A DNA stretch of 54,972 nucleotides from Saccharopolyspora kobensis (GTDB lineage Bacteria > Actinomycetota > Actinomycetes > Mycobacteriales > Pseudonocardiaceae). How positions within the stretch are numbered: position 1 is the first letter of the stretch; each line of letters opens with the position of its first letter. Position numbers and translations under genes: made by a program. The notes beneath the pieces were generated by a model. The model was not told the origin of the DNA, did no database searches, and saw only the letters and a program-made list of their open reading frames with translations. The stretch is taken from NCBI RefSeq assembly GCF_900108315.1, contig NZ_FNVB01000020.1, positions 1 to 54,972 on the forward strand, written 5' to 3'. Shown here in pieces: positions 39,913 through 49,377 of this stretch.

Positions 39913-42570
39913 TCAGCGCTGCTCGCCGGTGCCCAGCGCCAGCGCGCGCTCCCACGGGGCGCTGCGACCGCGGGGCTCGGTGATCTCGGGCAGCACCGAC
40001 GGCTTGGGGCGGGTCTTCGCGTCCTTGGGCTCCGGTGCGGTCTCGGGCACGACCTCGTCGTCCTGAGCGGTCTCGGGCTCGAGCTCGGGCTCGTCGGCCG
40101 CGTGGGTCAGCTCATCGACGGAGTCGGTGAGGGATCCGCCGTCGCCGCCCTGCGCGGTCAGCTGCGAGGACTTCGGAGCGCTGGGCACGGCGGGGGCCTG
40201 CGCGGGCGTGGGCGTCTGCGGGCGCAACGGCAGGGTGGCGCCGCGGACCGGGGTCTCCAGGCCTGCTGCCATCGCGACCGCGCGGTCCCACTCGGGGTCG
40301 CCCGGGTAGTCGCTGTGCCCCAGCACGCCCGGCACCCAGCGGCGGCAGGCGAACGGCCCGCGCTGCGGGTCGGGCAGCCAGTGGTCGCCGCCGAGCACCA
40401 GCGCGCCGGTCGGGCCGCGGGTGGCGGCGGGCAGCGGGCCCTCGGTGCCGTCGGCGCGGAAACCGACGCCGATCAGCATGCCGTCGTAGACCTGCCGGTT
40501 CCAAGTGGTCACGGCTCCGCCGAGCGGGTCGGTGCCGCGGCACAGCGAGCGCCAGCGCCCACCGAGCGTCCCGGCGAGGTCGCGCAGCGAGGTGTGCGGC
40601 ACCACGCCCGGGAAGGCGCGTGGGTACGCCCACTGCAGTTGCGAGCCCGCGGTGACCAGCCCGACGCGCTCGCGGTCGGCTTCGGGCAGCGAGTCGAGCA
40701 ACCGGGCGGCCGCCACGGCGGCGAGCAGGCTGCCCTGGCTGTGCCCGACGAGCACGACGCGGGTGTTCGGGTCGGCCAGGTGCTCGGTGGCGCGATCGGC
40801 GAGCTCGGGGATGACCTTCAGGGCGTAGCAGGGCGGCACCACGGGGTGCGCTTCGCGCGGCCAGAAGAGCACGAGGTCGCAGAGCACGCCGAGGTAGCGG
40901 GCGGTGTCCTGCTTGCCCGCCGCGCGGAAGACCATCCGCAACAACCCGGCGGCCAGCGCTGCCAGCGAGGCGACACCGATCGCGACCAGCCAGCCGGTGT
41001 CCATCAGAGGAGGGAGGTCGATGGTCCGGACGATCACGGTCACCGCGGTGCTTATCGCCAGCACTCCGGCGGTCACCAGGAGGGCCACGTGGGAGTAGCG
41101 GCGCTGCAGAGCCGCCCACTTCCAGGCGTTCGCGGCGGCGCGCTGGTCCTCGGGGCGCCCGGCGTGCAGCAGCGCGATCTCGTCCGGGATGGAGCTGTCG
41201 TCGTCGGTGCGAGCGGTTCGCCACCGCTTCAGCAGCAGCAACGGGATGCCGATGACCGCGGCCAGCGCCAGGAGCACGGCGGTGGCGCCCCAGAAGACCG
41301 TGACGTCGTTGAACGCCTGCGGCAGCGCCGGTCCTGAAGATCCGGGGAGGTCGTCGACGACGAGCGTCTGGCGCACGGTGAACGCGAGCCCGGCTCCGAA
41401 GCCGGCGCCGAGCATGCACGCGAACATCAGCACGGGGGCCGACATCCACCCGCCGGCCCACGGCCGGAGCGGTGGCGGGCAGTTCTTCCAGGTGCTGCGG
41501 GCCAGCAGCGTGGCCGGGGTGAGCAGGACCGCGACGGCGACGCAGGTGATCACCAGGGCACTGGTGATCGCGTCGATCGTCGGGCCGGAGCCGGGCAGCG
41601 GACCGACGAGCGAACCGGGGATCAGCGCGACCGATCCGAGCAGCAGCGCGGCGGTGGTGATCAGCGCCCGGCGCGAGGTGCGGCTGAACAGCGTCCGCAG
41701 CACCTTCTCATTGCCGTCCGGGTACATCCGGGCGGGGTCGTCGAGGGCGATCGTGCCGATCACGCAGACGCCGATCAGCGCGGCGGCGAGGATCCACCGC
41801 GGATCCGCAGTGGTCAGGAACGGCCCGCCGAGCGCGAGCATGGCCACGGTGGACAGCGCGGCGATCACGTGCAGGGCGCGGAGTGCGGGGGTGTCCGGGT
41901 CGGACACGACGTTCGCGCCGGGCAGCATCGGGGCGCGCGCGGAGTGCTGCGGCTTGTCCGTCTTCGGTGCCGAGACCTGCCAGGACACAGTGGACAGACG
42001 ATGCATGAGGAGGATGACCAGCGCGATCGGCAGCAACGCCACCGAGGAGCGCAGCACGTCGACGGAGCGGGCCGCGTCCGGCACGAACTCGAGGCAGGCC
42101 GCGCCGGGGCTCAGGCACTGCGCGGCCACCAGGTCGAGGCTGACCACGGTGAGCTGGGCGACGAACAGCATCGTCAGCAGCAGCGCGGAAAGCCGGAGCA
42201 GGGCGCGCAACGTCGTGGCGAGCGCTCGGCTGATCGGGTTGCCGCTGCGGACCGGCGGCAGCATCCAGTGCGCCATGTTCGCCAGCGCGAACGGGAACAG
42301 CAGCGCCCAGGTCGCCTTCGCCAGGCCACCGGAGGTCATGCCGCCCCAGACGTAGCCCTCGACGATCCGGGGCACCGAGCGGTCACCGGTCGACAGCACC
42401 GGACCCGGCACCGGACGGCGCAACCGGTCCGCCGGGCGCATGATCCGGCCAACGCCGTCGCCCGCGACGTCGACCGAAGCGACGGAGTCGGTCAGCTCGT
42501 CGCCGGTGGCGCCGAGGATTCCGTGCACCCGCAGCTCGACCACGCGGGTGTCGGGCCCGGGAATCTGCAC
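39913..42570 (-). CDS. Membrane protein with C-terminal alpha/beta-hydrolase domain
   Basis: 885 aa from the GTG at 42570, preceded by GGGAGG at 5-6 nt; the open frame runs back to 43329 through the OsmC gene but this is not coding. It starts with TRVVELRVHGILGATGDELT, seen in lipase-like proteins. It then has many membrane segments (residues ~90-560), and a soluble part with the nucleophile elbow GHSQGSLLAAVAAARLL near residue 607. The C-terminal ~100 residues are acidic and Pro-rich. A membrane-bound esterase or lipase is the likely class; the substrate is unknown. The gene is unusually large for a hydrolase of this type. Confidence 0.85.
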   Translation of the reverse strand: MQIPGPDTRVVELRVHGILGATGDELTDSVASVDVAGDGVGRIMRPADRLRRPVPGPVLSTGDRSVPRIVEGYVWGGMTSGGLAKATWALLFPFALANMAHWMLPPVRSGNPISRALATTLRALLRLSALLLTMLFVAQLTVVSLDLVAAQCLSPGAACLEFVPDAARSVDVLRSSVALLPIALVILLMHRLSTVSWQVSAPKTDKPQHSARAPMLPGANVVSDPDTPALRALHVIAALSTVAMLALGGPFLTTADPRWILAAALIGVCVIGTIALDDPARMYPDGNEKVLRTLFSRTSRRALITTAALLLGSVALIPGSLVGPLPGSGPTIDAITSALVITCVAVAVLLTPATLLARSTWKNCPPPLRPWAGGWMSAPVLMFACMLGAGFGAGLAFTVRQTLVVDDLPGSSGPALPQAFNDVTVFWGATAVLLALAAVIGIPLLLLKRWRTARTDDDSSIPDEIALLHAGRPEDQRAAANAWKWAALQRRYSHVALLVTAGVLAISTAVTVIVRTIDLPPLMDTGWLVAIGVASLAALAAGLLRMVFRAAGKQDTARYLGVLCDLVLFWPREAHPVVPPCYALKVIPELADRATEHLADPNTRVVLVGHSQGSLLAAVAAARLLDSLPEADRERVGLVTAGSQLQWAYPRAFPGVVPHTSLRDLAGTLGGRWRSLCRGTDPLGGAVTTWNRQVYDGMLIGVGFRADGTEGPLPAATRGPTGALVLGGDHWLPDPQRGPFACRRWVPGVLGHSDYPGDPEWDRAVAMAAGLETPVRGATLPLRPQTPTPAQAPAVPSAPKSSQLTAQGGDGGSLTDSVDELTHAADEPELEPETAQDDEVVPETAPEPKDAKTRPKPSVLPEITEPRGRSAPWERALALGTGEQR

Positions 42571-42779
42571 TGGATCCTCCCGATTCGTCGTGATCATCGA
42601 GCACCGATGATCGATTCTCCACGGCAGGTCGACATCTGGCGAGCTCTGCGCCCATGATTCTGATCGCCCGGACCGCCCGCTGTCCCGGGATCGGCGGACT
42701 CCACCCGACCAGACGCATCCGCCGGCGACGAATCCCCGCGAACGCCGATCTCCGGTCGGCATGGCCGAACTCGCGGGGG

Positions 42780-42796
42780 CCGGCGCCCGGCGCCGG
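42780..42796. repeat. GC-rich palindrome after the OsmC gene
   Basis: CCGGCGCC-C-GGCGCCGG, in the 260-bp gap between OsmC (stop at 42831, -) and the hydrolase gene (start at 42570, -). It lies 34 bp downstream of the OsmC stop, so it may be part of its terminator. No other element is evident in the gap. Confidence 0.4.
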
Positions 42797-42830
42797 ATCG
42801 CGGAAGCCCCGCGACCCGGCAACGCCAGGA

Positions 42831-43304
42831 TCACCCGGCGGTGGTGATCTCCGGTTCGTGGCGGACCGGGAAGTTGACCGAGTTCGCGATGTAGCACTTG
42901 CGGTGGGCCTGCGCGTGCAGTTCGCGGGCCTTCGGCAGCATCGCCGCGTCGGCGACCACCACCTTCGGCCGGAGGACGACCTCGGTGAAGTGGCCGCCGG
43001 TCTCGGGCACCTCGACCATGGTCGCGCTGGTCTCGTCGCGGTAGTCGGTGACCACGACGCCGGAGCCGCTGCACAGCGCGAGGTACCAGAGCATGTGGCA
43101 CTCGGACAGCGCCGCGACCAGGAAGTCCTCCGGGTTGGGCAGGCTCGGGTCGCCGCGGAACGCCGGGTCGGCCGAAGCGGTCAGCGGCGGTTTCCCGGCT
43201 ATCTCCACCACGTGCTCGCGGCTGTACCCGCGGTAGGAGGTCGTGCCCTCGCCGGTGTTGCCGGTCCACGTCACCGTCAGCTGATACGTGTGCGTCTTCT
43301 GCAT
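42831..43304 (-). CDS. OsmC family peroxiredoxin-like protein
   Basis: 157 aa from the ATG at 43304. The family core is present: GTTSYRGYSREHVVEIAGKP, then DPAFRGDPSLPNPEDFLVAA. The two redox cysteines are in LSECHMLWYLALCSGSG (first) and AHRKCYIANSVNFP (second). Expected to reduce organic hydroperoxides in the cytosol. The stretch just before its ATG contains GTATAC and GCATAC half-sites, possibly an operator. It is divergent from tmk, with 111 bp shared. Sits near no obvious OhrR-type regulator gene. Confidence 0.92.
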   Translation of the reverse strand: MQKTHTYQLTVTWTGNTGEGTTSYRGYSREHVVEIAGKPPLTASADPAFRGDPSLPNPEDFLVAALSECHMLWYLALCSGSGVVVTDYRDETSATMVEVPETGGHFTEVVLRPKVVVADAAMLPKARELHAQAHRKCYIANSVNFPVRHEPEITTAG

Positions 43305-43402
43305 ACAGTCGGTATACAACCTGTGGCACCCAGTGGCAACGCGGATTTCCGCTGGGCGGAGCGGGCCGGGGGAGGCCGTCGGGAGGGCTCGCGGCGTTCG
43401 AC

Positions 43403-43408
43403 TACCGT
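43403..43408 (+). promoter_or_regulatory. -10 element of a leaderless promoter (tmk)
   Basis: TACCGT fits TANNNT and ends 7 nt before the tmk GTG at 43416. Same layout as at 32214 and 53927. No ribosome site is present in the gap. Confidence 0.55.
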
Positions 43409-43415
43409 CGATGCC

Positions 43416-44060
43416 GTGGGTCGACTGATCGTCATCGAAGGCTTGGACGGCGCGGGCAAGCGCACCTTCGCCAACGGCATCACCGCGGAGCTCACCGCCC
43501 GCGGCCGCTCCGTGGCGCGCGCCGCGTTCCCGCGCTACACCGACGACGTCCACGGCGAGCTCATCGGCGAGGCGCTGCGCGGCGGCCACGGCGACCTCGG
43601 CGACTCCGTCTACGGCATGGCCGTGCTCAACGCGCTCGACCGCCGCTCCGCGGCAGCCGCGCTCCGCGACGACCTCCGCACCCACGACGTCCTCCTGCTC
43701 GACCGCTACGTCGCCTCGAACGCCGCCTACGGCGCCGCCCGGCTCCACCAGGACAGCAGCGGCGACTTCGTCGCCTGGGTCCAGGAGCTGGAGACCGGGC
43801 GCTTCGCGCTGCCCAAGCCGGACCTGCAGATCCTGCTCCAGGTCCCGACGGAGGTGGCGGCCCAGCGGGCTGAGCACCGCGAGCGCACCGAGGCGGACCG
43901 CCAGCGCGACAACTTCGAATCCGACGCCGGGCTGCAGAAGCGCTGCGGCGAGGTCTACGCGCAACTGGCGGCGGCCGGGTGGTGGTCGCCGTGGCTCGTG
44001 GTGGACGGTTCCGCGCAGGTCGACTTCGCCGCGATCGTCGACGAGCACGTGCTGGCCTGA
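43416..44060 (+). CDS. tmk: Thymidylate kinase
   Basis: 214 aa from the GTG at 43416, which fits a leaderless start; ATG at 43411 is out of frame. The P-loop is GLDGAGKRT, followed by the DRYVASNAAYGAARLHQD segment (DR motif) and QERAEHR-like lid region AQRAEHRERTEADRQRDN. It phosphorylates dTMP to dTDP for DNA synthesis. Position before mtrA matches mycobacterial Rv3247c. Start residues MGRLIVIEGLDGAGKRTF agree with actinobacterial enzymes. Confidence 0.94.
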   Translation: MGRLIVIEGLDGAGKRTFANGITAELTARGRSVARAAFPRYTDDVHGELIGEALRGGHGDLGDSVYGMAVLNALDRRSAAAALRDDLRTHDVLLLDRYVASNAAYGAARLHQDSSGDFVAWVQELETGRFALPKPDLQILLQVPTEVAAQRAEHRERTEADRQRDNFESDAGLQKRCGEVYAQLAAAGWWSPWLVVDGSAQVDFAAIVDEHVLA

Positions 44061-44223
44061 GCTGAGCGCCCGAGCCATCTCGCCGAGGTGTCCGTGAGCG
44101 GCCCAGATCACCCGGCTACTGCTCCATTCGGCGGTATGAGCTGGGCTTTTCCGGGTATCAACGGCCCGACCTGCGACGACGATCAGCGGGTGCATGCACG
44201 GCAGCCGGTGCAGAAGTGCAACC

Positions 44224-44910
44224 ATGTTGGACATGAAGGCACGCGTGCTCGTGGTGGACGACGATCCGGCCCTGGCCGAAATGCTGACCATCGTGCTCCG
44301 GGGAGAGGGGTTCGAGACCGCCGTCGTCAGCGATGGCACCAAGGCGCTGCCTGCCCTGCGGGAGCTCAAGCCGGACCTGGTCCTGCTGGACCTGATGCTG
44401 CCCGGGATGAACGGCATCGACGTCTGCAAGGCCATCCGCACCGAGTCCGTCGTGCCGATCGTGATGCTGACGGCCAAGAGCGACACCGTGGACGTCGTGC
44501 TCGGCCTGGAGTCGGGCGCCGACGACTACGTGGTCAAGCCGTTCAAGCCGAAGGAGCTGGTGGCCCGGCTGCGCGCCCGGCTGCGCCGCACCGACGCCGA
44601 ACCGGCCGAGGTGCTCACCATCGGCGACGTGACCATCGACGTGCCCGGCCACGAGGTGACCAGGGACGGCCAGCCGATCGCGCTGACCCCGCTGGAGTTC
44701 GACCTGCTGGTGGCGCTGGCCCGCAAGCCGCGCCAGGTCTTCACCCGCGAGGTCCTGCTGGAGCAGGTCTGGGGATACCGCCACGCGGCGGACACGCGCC
44801 TGGTCAACGTGCACGTCCAGCGCCTGCGCTCGAAGGTGGAGCGCGACCCGGAGCGCCCCGAGGTGGTGCTGACGGTTCGCGGCGTCGGTTACAAGGCCGG
44901 CCCTCCGTGA
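44224..44910 (+). CDS. mtrA: Two-component response regulator MtrA
   Basis: 228 aa from the ATG at 44224, the same length as mycobacterial MtrA; the upstream ATG at 44194 adds residues unlike the family. Receiver domain: acidic pocket VVDDDPALAEMLTIVLRGEG, phospho-acceptor Asp56 in LLDLMLPGMNGIDVC, and Lys in VVKPFKPKELVARL. The winged-helix DNA-binding domain follows (TPLEFDLLVALARKPRQVFT, VWGYRHAADTRLVNVHVQRL). It regulates cell-wall and cell-cycle genes and is essential in mycobacteria. mtrB lies 133 bp downstream. Confidence 0.97.
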   Translation: MLDMKARVLVVDDDPALAEMLTIVLRGEGFETAVVSDGTKALPALRELKPDLVLLDLMLPGMNGIDVCKAIRTESVVPIVMLTAKSDTVDVVLGLESGADDYVVKPFKPKELVARLRARLRRTDAEPAEVLTIGDVTIDVPGHEVTRDGQPIALTPLEFDLLVALARKPRQVFTREVLLEQVWGYRHAADTRLVNVHVQRLRSKVERDPERPEVVLTVRGVGYKAGPP

Positions 44911-44927
44911 TCGGCTGACCGGAACTG

Positions 44928-44954
44928 GAGCGCCTGCTCGCCGAGCGGGCGCTC
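44928..44954 (+). promoter_or_regulatory. Intercistronic hairpin mtrA-mtrB
   Basis: GAGCGCCTGCT and AGCGGGCGCTC pair (one G-U) around a CGCCG loop, 17 nt after the mtrA stop, followed by TTCGC. It could attenuate or process the mtrAB transcript to set the regulator-to-kinase ratio. Confidence 0.6.
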
Positions 44955-45043
44955 TTCGCATGTCGAGGGCCGGTGCGGCCCGCGGACCGGCCCCCTGGCA
45001 CAGTTTTCCAACCGGGTCGTAATCGTGGAGGGCGACGGTTGTC

Positions 45044-46795
45044 GTGAACGTGTGGACGCGTCGAAGCCGCTGGGTGCGGCGGCTGGTGAGTCGTGTCCAG
45101 GAGGAGCTCCGCGACCGCTGGCGCCGCTTCGAGGCCCTCTGGCGCCGCTCGATGCAGCTGCGCGTCGTGGTCAGCACGCTCGCGCTCTCGCTGGCCGTGG
45201 TGATCGTGCTGGGCATGGTGCTGCAGTGGCAGATCACCGCCCAGCTGCTGAGCTCCAAAGAGGACGCCGCGCTCACCCAGGTCGAGACCAGTCTGCCGAT
45301 CCTGGAGCGCGAGCTCACCGCGGTGGACCCCAACTCCGACAGCATCGACGAGCAGCTGGCGGCCGCGCTGAACCGCCTGACCACGTCCTCCTCCGGCCAG
45401 TCCAAGGCGGAGACGGTGGCCGGCGCGTTCACCCCGGTGCTGGTCGACGGGCTGGCACCGGTCGAGCGCCACGACCAGCCCTCGGCGGGCCCGGTGGAGG
45501 ACGTGCCGGAGGACCTGCGCCTGTTCGCCGAGCGCGGCCAGCTCGCCACCAAGATCCATACCGTGACGCGGGAGAGCGGCCCGATCACGATGCTGATCGT
45601 GGGCACCCCGGTGGGCAGCGCCACCCGGTCGCTGCAGCTGTACATGATGTTCCCCCTCAGCGCGGAGCAGGACACCCTCCAGGTCGTGCAGCAGACCCTG
45701 CTGATCAGCGGTGCCGTGCTGCTGGTCCTGCTCGGGTTGATCACGAACCTGGTGACCAGGCAGATCGTGCGCCCGGTGCGGCAGGCCGCGCAGATCGCCG
45801 AGCAGCTCTCCGAGGGCGACCTGGACAAGCGCATGCGGGTGATCGGCGAGGACGACGTCGCCCGCTTGGCCGAGTCGTTCAACGAGATGGCCGACAGCCT
45901 CAAGCAGCAGATCACGCAGCTGGAGGAGTTCGGCCAGCTGCAGCGCCGCTTCACCTCCGACGTCTCGCACGAGCTGCGCACCCCGCTGACGACGGTGCGG
46001 ATGGCCGCCGACGTGCTGCACGCCTCCCGCGAGCAGTTCCCGCCCGGCCTGTCCCGCTCCACCGAGCTGCTGGTCGACGAGCTGGACCGCTTCGAGCTGC
46101 TGCTGGCCGACCTGCTGGAGATCTCCCGGCTGGACGCCGGGGTCGCCGACCTGTCCGCCGAGCAGGTCGACCTCGTCGAACTGGTGGAGCGCTCGGTGGA
46201 GGCGCTGCGCCCGATCGCCGACGAGGGCGGCGTCGAGCTGCGCGTGATCGTGCCCGCCTGCGGAGCCGCCGAGCTGGACATCGTCGCCGACGCCCGCCGC
46301 GTCGAGCGGATCATGCGGAACCTGGTGGCCAACGCGATCGACCACGCCGAGGGCGGGCCGGTCGAGATCCGCTTCGGCAGCAACGAGCAGGCGGTCGCGG
46401 TGACCGTCCGGGACTACGGCGTCGGCCTGCGCTCCGGGGAGGCCGAGCTGGTGTTCACCAGGTTCTGGCGCGCCGACCCGTCCCGGAACCGGCGCACCGG
46501 CGGCACCGGGCTGGGGCTGTCGATCAGCCAGGAGGACGCCCGGTTGCACGGCGGGGCCTTGGACGCCTGGGGCGAGCCGGGCGAAGGTTCGTGCTTCCGC
46601 GTCACCCTTCCCCGCCATCCGGGCGGGGAGTTCGACAGCAACCCGCTGCCGTTGCCCGGCACGCGCCGCATCGCCGCGCCGGAAGCACTGCTGGCCGCGT
46701 CGGTGGAGCGGCCGCAGGACGGCGAAGCCGGTGAGGGCGAGATCCAGGATCGCGGTCCCGCGCGGCTGTCCGAGAACACCTGGGAGGACGAATGA
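45044..46795 (+). CDS. mtrB: Two-component sensor histidine kinase MtrB
   Basis: 583 aa, GTG start. Membrane helix 1 near residues 38-60 (VVVSTLALSLAVVIVLGMVL) and helix 2 near 225-245, with an extracellular sensor between. Then HAMP (TRQIVRPVRQAAQIAEQLSE). The phospho-acceptor is His309 in SDVSHELRTPLTTVRM. ATPase N-box NLVANAIDHAEGG and G-boxes GVGLRSGEAELVF and GTGLGLSISQEDA are intact. The C-terminal tail is long and poorly conserved. It phosphorylates MtrA. The stop overlaps the lpqB start. Confidence 0.96.
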   Translation: MNVWTRRSRWVRRLVSRVQEELRDRWRRFEALWRRSMQLRVVVSTLALSLAVVIVLGMVLQWQITAQLLSSKEDAALTQVETSLPILERELTAVDPNSDSIDEQLAAALNRLTTSSSGQSKAETVAGAFTPVLVDGLAPVERHDQPSAGPVEDVPEDLRLFAERGQLATKIHTVTRESGPITMLIVGTPVGSATRSLQLYMMFPLSAEQDTLQVVQQTLLISGAVLLVLLGLITNLVTRQIVRPVRQAAQIAEQLSEGDLDKRMRVIGEDDVARLAESFNEMADSLKQQITQLEEFGQLQRRFTSDVSHELRTPLTTVRMAADVLHASREQFPPGLSRSTELLVDELDRFELLLADLLEISRLDAGVADLSAEQVDLVELVERSVEALRPIADEGGVELRVIVPACGAAELDIVADARRVERIMRNLVANAIDHAEGGPVEIRFGSNEQAVAVTVRDYGVGLRSGEAELVFTRFWRADPSRNRRTGGTGLGLSISQEDARLHGGALDAWGEPGEGSCFRVTLPRHPGGEFDSNPLPLPGTRRIAAPEALLAASVERPQDGEAGEGEIQDRGPARLSENTWEDE

Positions 46796-48522
46796 TGGTC
46801 GGCCGCGCCACCCGCTGGCTGGCGGTGCTCTCGGTGCTGCTGGTCCCGCTGACGGCGTGCGCGTCGATCCCCGAGGAGTCGGACCCGGTCGCGGTGCGGG
46901 AGGCCGACGAGCGCAACACCACGACGGAGGTGACCCCGCCGCCGGACAACCTCGACCCGCTGGGCCTGGTCCGCCGGTTCGTGGACTCCGCGTCCCCGGC
47001 CAGCAACCACGAGGCGGCCCGGATGCACCTCGACGACCTGCAGGCCAAGCAGTGGTCGCCCGGCCCCGACCTGCTGATCGTGGACAACGTCGACACCATC
47101 CCGGCGCCGCCCCCGCCGGAACCGCTGCCCGAGGGCGTGCAGCTGGTGACCGTGCAGGCCGACCGGGTCGGCAGGCTGCTGAAGGACTCCTCCTTCGTGC
47201 CCGACGTCGGCGAGTACGAGACCACCGTGCGGGTCGAGCTCCAGCCCGACGGGAAGTGGCGGATCGCCTCACCGCCCGCCGAGATGGTGGTGAGCCGGGA
47301 CGCCTTCAGCAGCGTCTACCGCTCGGTGCCGATCTACTTCCTCGACCACGACTCGACCGGCGTGGTGCCGGATCTGCGCTACGTGGCCTCGCAGCCGGCC
47401 AGCACGCTGCCGCGCCGGGTCATCGACCTGCTGACCGCCGGCCCGTCGGAGCGGATGCAGTCGGCGCTGCGCACCGCCATCCCGCCCGGGGTGCACCCGC
47501 GCACCAACACCAGCGAGGCCACCGGCGACGGGGCGCTGGAGGTCAACCTCAGCAAGCTCGGCGAGGTCTCCGACGAGAAGCGGTGGCTGATCGCCGCGCA
47601 GGTCGTGTTCACCCTGCAGAAGGTCAGCAACGCGCGGGTGCGGTTGCAGGAGGAGGGCTTGCCGCTGCTGGCCACCGAGCAGGACCTGTGGCCGACCGAC
47701 CTCACCCGCTACGAGATCGACAACATGCCGCGCCAGGACCTGGGCGGCCTGGCCGTGATCGACGAGCGGATCAAGCGGCTGGACAGCCGCGCCGACCCGA
47801 TCCCCGGGCCGGCCGGATCCGGCGAGTACCAGGTGCTCCGGGCCGGGCAGTCGCCGGACGGGCGCAAGATCGCCGCGGTGACCCGCCGTTCCCCGGACGA
47901 GGTGGTGCTGCGGGTCGGGCCCTACGGCGAGTCGCTCCACGAGCTGGGTGCGCTGGGCAGCTTCATGAGCAAGCCGACCTGGCGCGGCGACGACGAGGTG
48001 TGGACCGTGATCGGCGGGCGCGACGTGATCCGGGCGCGCAGCGGCGAAACCGGCTGGACCGTGCAGCGGGTCGACTCCGCGCAGTTCACCGGCGGGCGGC
48101 AGATCACCGACCTGCGGCTCTCGCGCGACGGCACCAGGGCCGCGGCGGTGATCGACGGCAAGCTCGTGGTCAGCGCGGTGGCCGACCGGGACGGCTCGGT
48201 CGTGCTGGAGCGCCCGACCACCCTGCCCAGCCCGCAGGGCGCGCAGATCCTGGGCCTGGAGTGGCGGGACAAGGAGTCCCTGGCGGTGATCACCGACAGC
48301 AACGGCTTCCCGGTCTACGACGTGTCGGTGGACGGTTTCCGCTGGCGGGCCTACACCTCGGCCAACCTCGGGCAGCCGATGAAGATGATCACCGTCGGGC
48401 CGGGCCCCACGGTGATCGTCGCCGATCGCAGCAGCATCTGGTCATCACCGGAGCCGGGCGACGTGTGGTCCCTGCTGGAACCCCGCATCGGAAGCAGTTC
48501 GCTGCCCTTCTTCCCGGGCTGA
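46792..48522 (+). CDS. lpqB: MtrAB-associated lipoprotein LpqB
   Basis: 576 aa (575 from the second ATG). Lipoprotein signal with lipobox LTAC, so Cys23 is lipidated and the protein is anchored outside the membrane. A GerMN-like domain is followed by a beta-propeller-like C-terminal half (VLRAGQSPDGRKIAAVTRRS, LRLSRDGTRAAAVIDGKLVV). LpqB interacts with the MtrB sensor region and tunes MtrAB signalling. Start overlaps the mtrB stop as ATGA with GGGAGG upstream, so the three proteins are co-translated. Confidence 0.95.
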   Translation: MMVGRATRWLAVLSVLLVPLTACASIPEESDPVAVREADERNTTTEVTPPPDNLDPLGLVRRFVDSASPASNHEAARMHLDDLQAKQWSPGPDLLIVDNVDTIPAPPPPEPLPEGVQLVTVQADRVGRLLKDSSFVPDVGEYETTVRVELQPDGKWRIASPPAEMVVSRDAFSSVYRSVPIYFLDHDSTGVVPDLRYVASQPASTLPRRVIDLLTAGPSERMQSALRTAIPPGVHPRTNTSEATGDGALEVNLSKLGEVSDEKRWLIAAQVVFTLQKVSNARVRLQEEGLPLLATEQDLWPTDLTRYEIDNMPRQDLGGLAVIDERIKRLDSRADPIPGPAGSGEYQVLRAGQSPDGRKIAAVTRRSPDEVVLRVGPYGESLHELGALGSFMSKPTWRGDDEVWTVIGGRDVIRARSGETGWTVQRVDSAQFTGGRQITDLRLSRDGTRAAAVIDGKLVVSAVADRDGSVVLERPTTLPSPQGAQILGLEWRDKESLAVITDSNGFPVYDVSVDGFRWRAYTSANLGQPMKMITVGPGPTVIVADRSSIWSSPEPGDVWSLLEPRIGSSSLPFFPG

Positions 48523-48653
48523 CCGGGCATCCGCGTCGGCGACCAGCAGTCACTGGCATCGATCGGACTCGTGACAGTCGATCGGGTGAGGGAGTGGTCG
48601 CCGCCCGACATTCGCCGGTGAGTCGTCCGACCGGTTCGGGCCATGATCGCCCG

Positions 48654-49340
48654 ATGTGCGCTTCCTGGCTCCGAGACGGCGTTTCCGGCCTGGTCGACCT
48701 GCTGCTGCCGCTGCACTGCGCGGGCTGCGGCGCGGCGGCCACGGCGTGGTGCCCGGCGTGCTCCCGCGAACTCGGCGGCCTCCACCGCGTCGAACGCCCG
48801 CTGCTGCCACCCGAACCACCGGCGTACGCGCTCGGCCGCTACCGCGGCGCCGCCCGCCGCGCGGTGCTCGCCTACAAGGAATCCGGGCAGCGCCACCTCG
48901 CCGACCCGCTGGCCCGGCACCTGACCACCGGCCTGCGCGCGATCACCGCGCAGCACCGGCTCGACCACCGCTGGTGGCTGGTGCCCGCGCCGTCGCGAGC
49001 CATCGCGGCCCGCCGCCGCGGCGGTGCGCACATGTGCCGCATCGCGCACCGGATGGCCACCCGGCTGACCGCGGCGGGCTGGCCGACCGAGGTGGCCGAC
49101 TGCCTGGTGACCGCCCGCGCGGCAGCGGACTCGGCCGGTCTCGATGCGGCTGAACGGGTGCGCAACCTGTCTGGGCGAGTGCTCCTCCAGAACGGTCGAC
49201 TTCCCCCGCGAGGCGCCCAGCTGGTCCTGATCGACGACGTCATCACCACCGCGGCCACCGCGACGGCCTGCCTGGAGGCCCTCGGAACCGCAGGTCGCGC
49301 GTTCGCGGCGGTGCTCGCGCTGACCACGACGGCCGGTTGA
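48654..49340 (+). CDS. ComF family protein (phosphoribosyltransferase)
   Basis: 228 aa from the ATG at 48654. An N-terminal zinc-ribbon is made by HCAGCGAAATAWCPACSREL (CxxC...CxxC). The PRTase domain has the PRPP loop LVLIDDVITTAATATACLEA and VPAPSRAIAARRRGGAHMCR. ComF proteins are linked to DNA uptake in competent bacteria, but in actinobacteria the role is unclear. It is 131 bp after lpqB; position matches mycobacterial Rv3242c. Confidence 0.92.
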   Translation: MCASWLRDGVSGLVDLLLPLHCAGCGAAATAWCPACSRELGGLHRVERPLLPPEPPAYALGRYRGAARRAVLAYKESGQRHLADPLARHLTTGLRAITAQHRLDHRWWLVPAPSRAIAARRRGGAHMCRIAHRMATRLTAAGWPTEVADCLVTARAAADSAGLDAAERVRNLSGRVLLQNGRLPPRGAQLVLIDDVITTAATATACLEALGTAGRAFAAVLALTTTAG

Positions 49341-49377
49341 GTGGAACGGGTGAACCACCATTGTCCGAACGGCCGCG

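Noticed and set aside
42571..43329. N-terminal extension of the membrane hydrolase frame through the OsmC gene
   Set aside because: The OsmC protein is clearly encoded here in another frame, and the GTG at 42570 has a good ribosome site.
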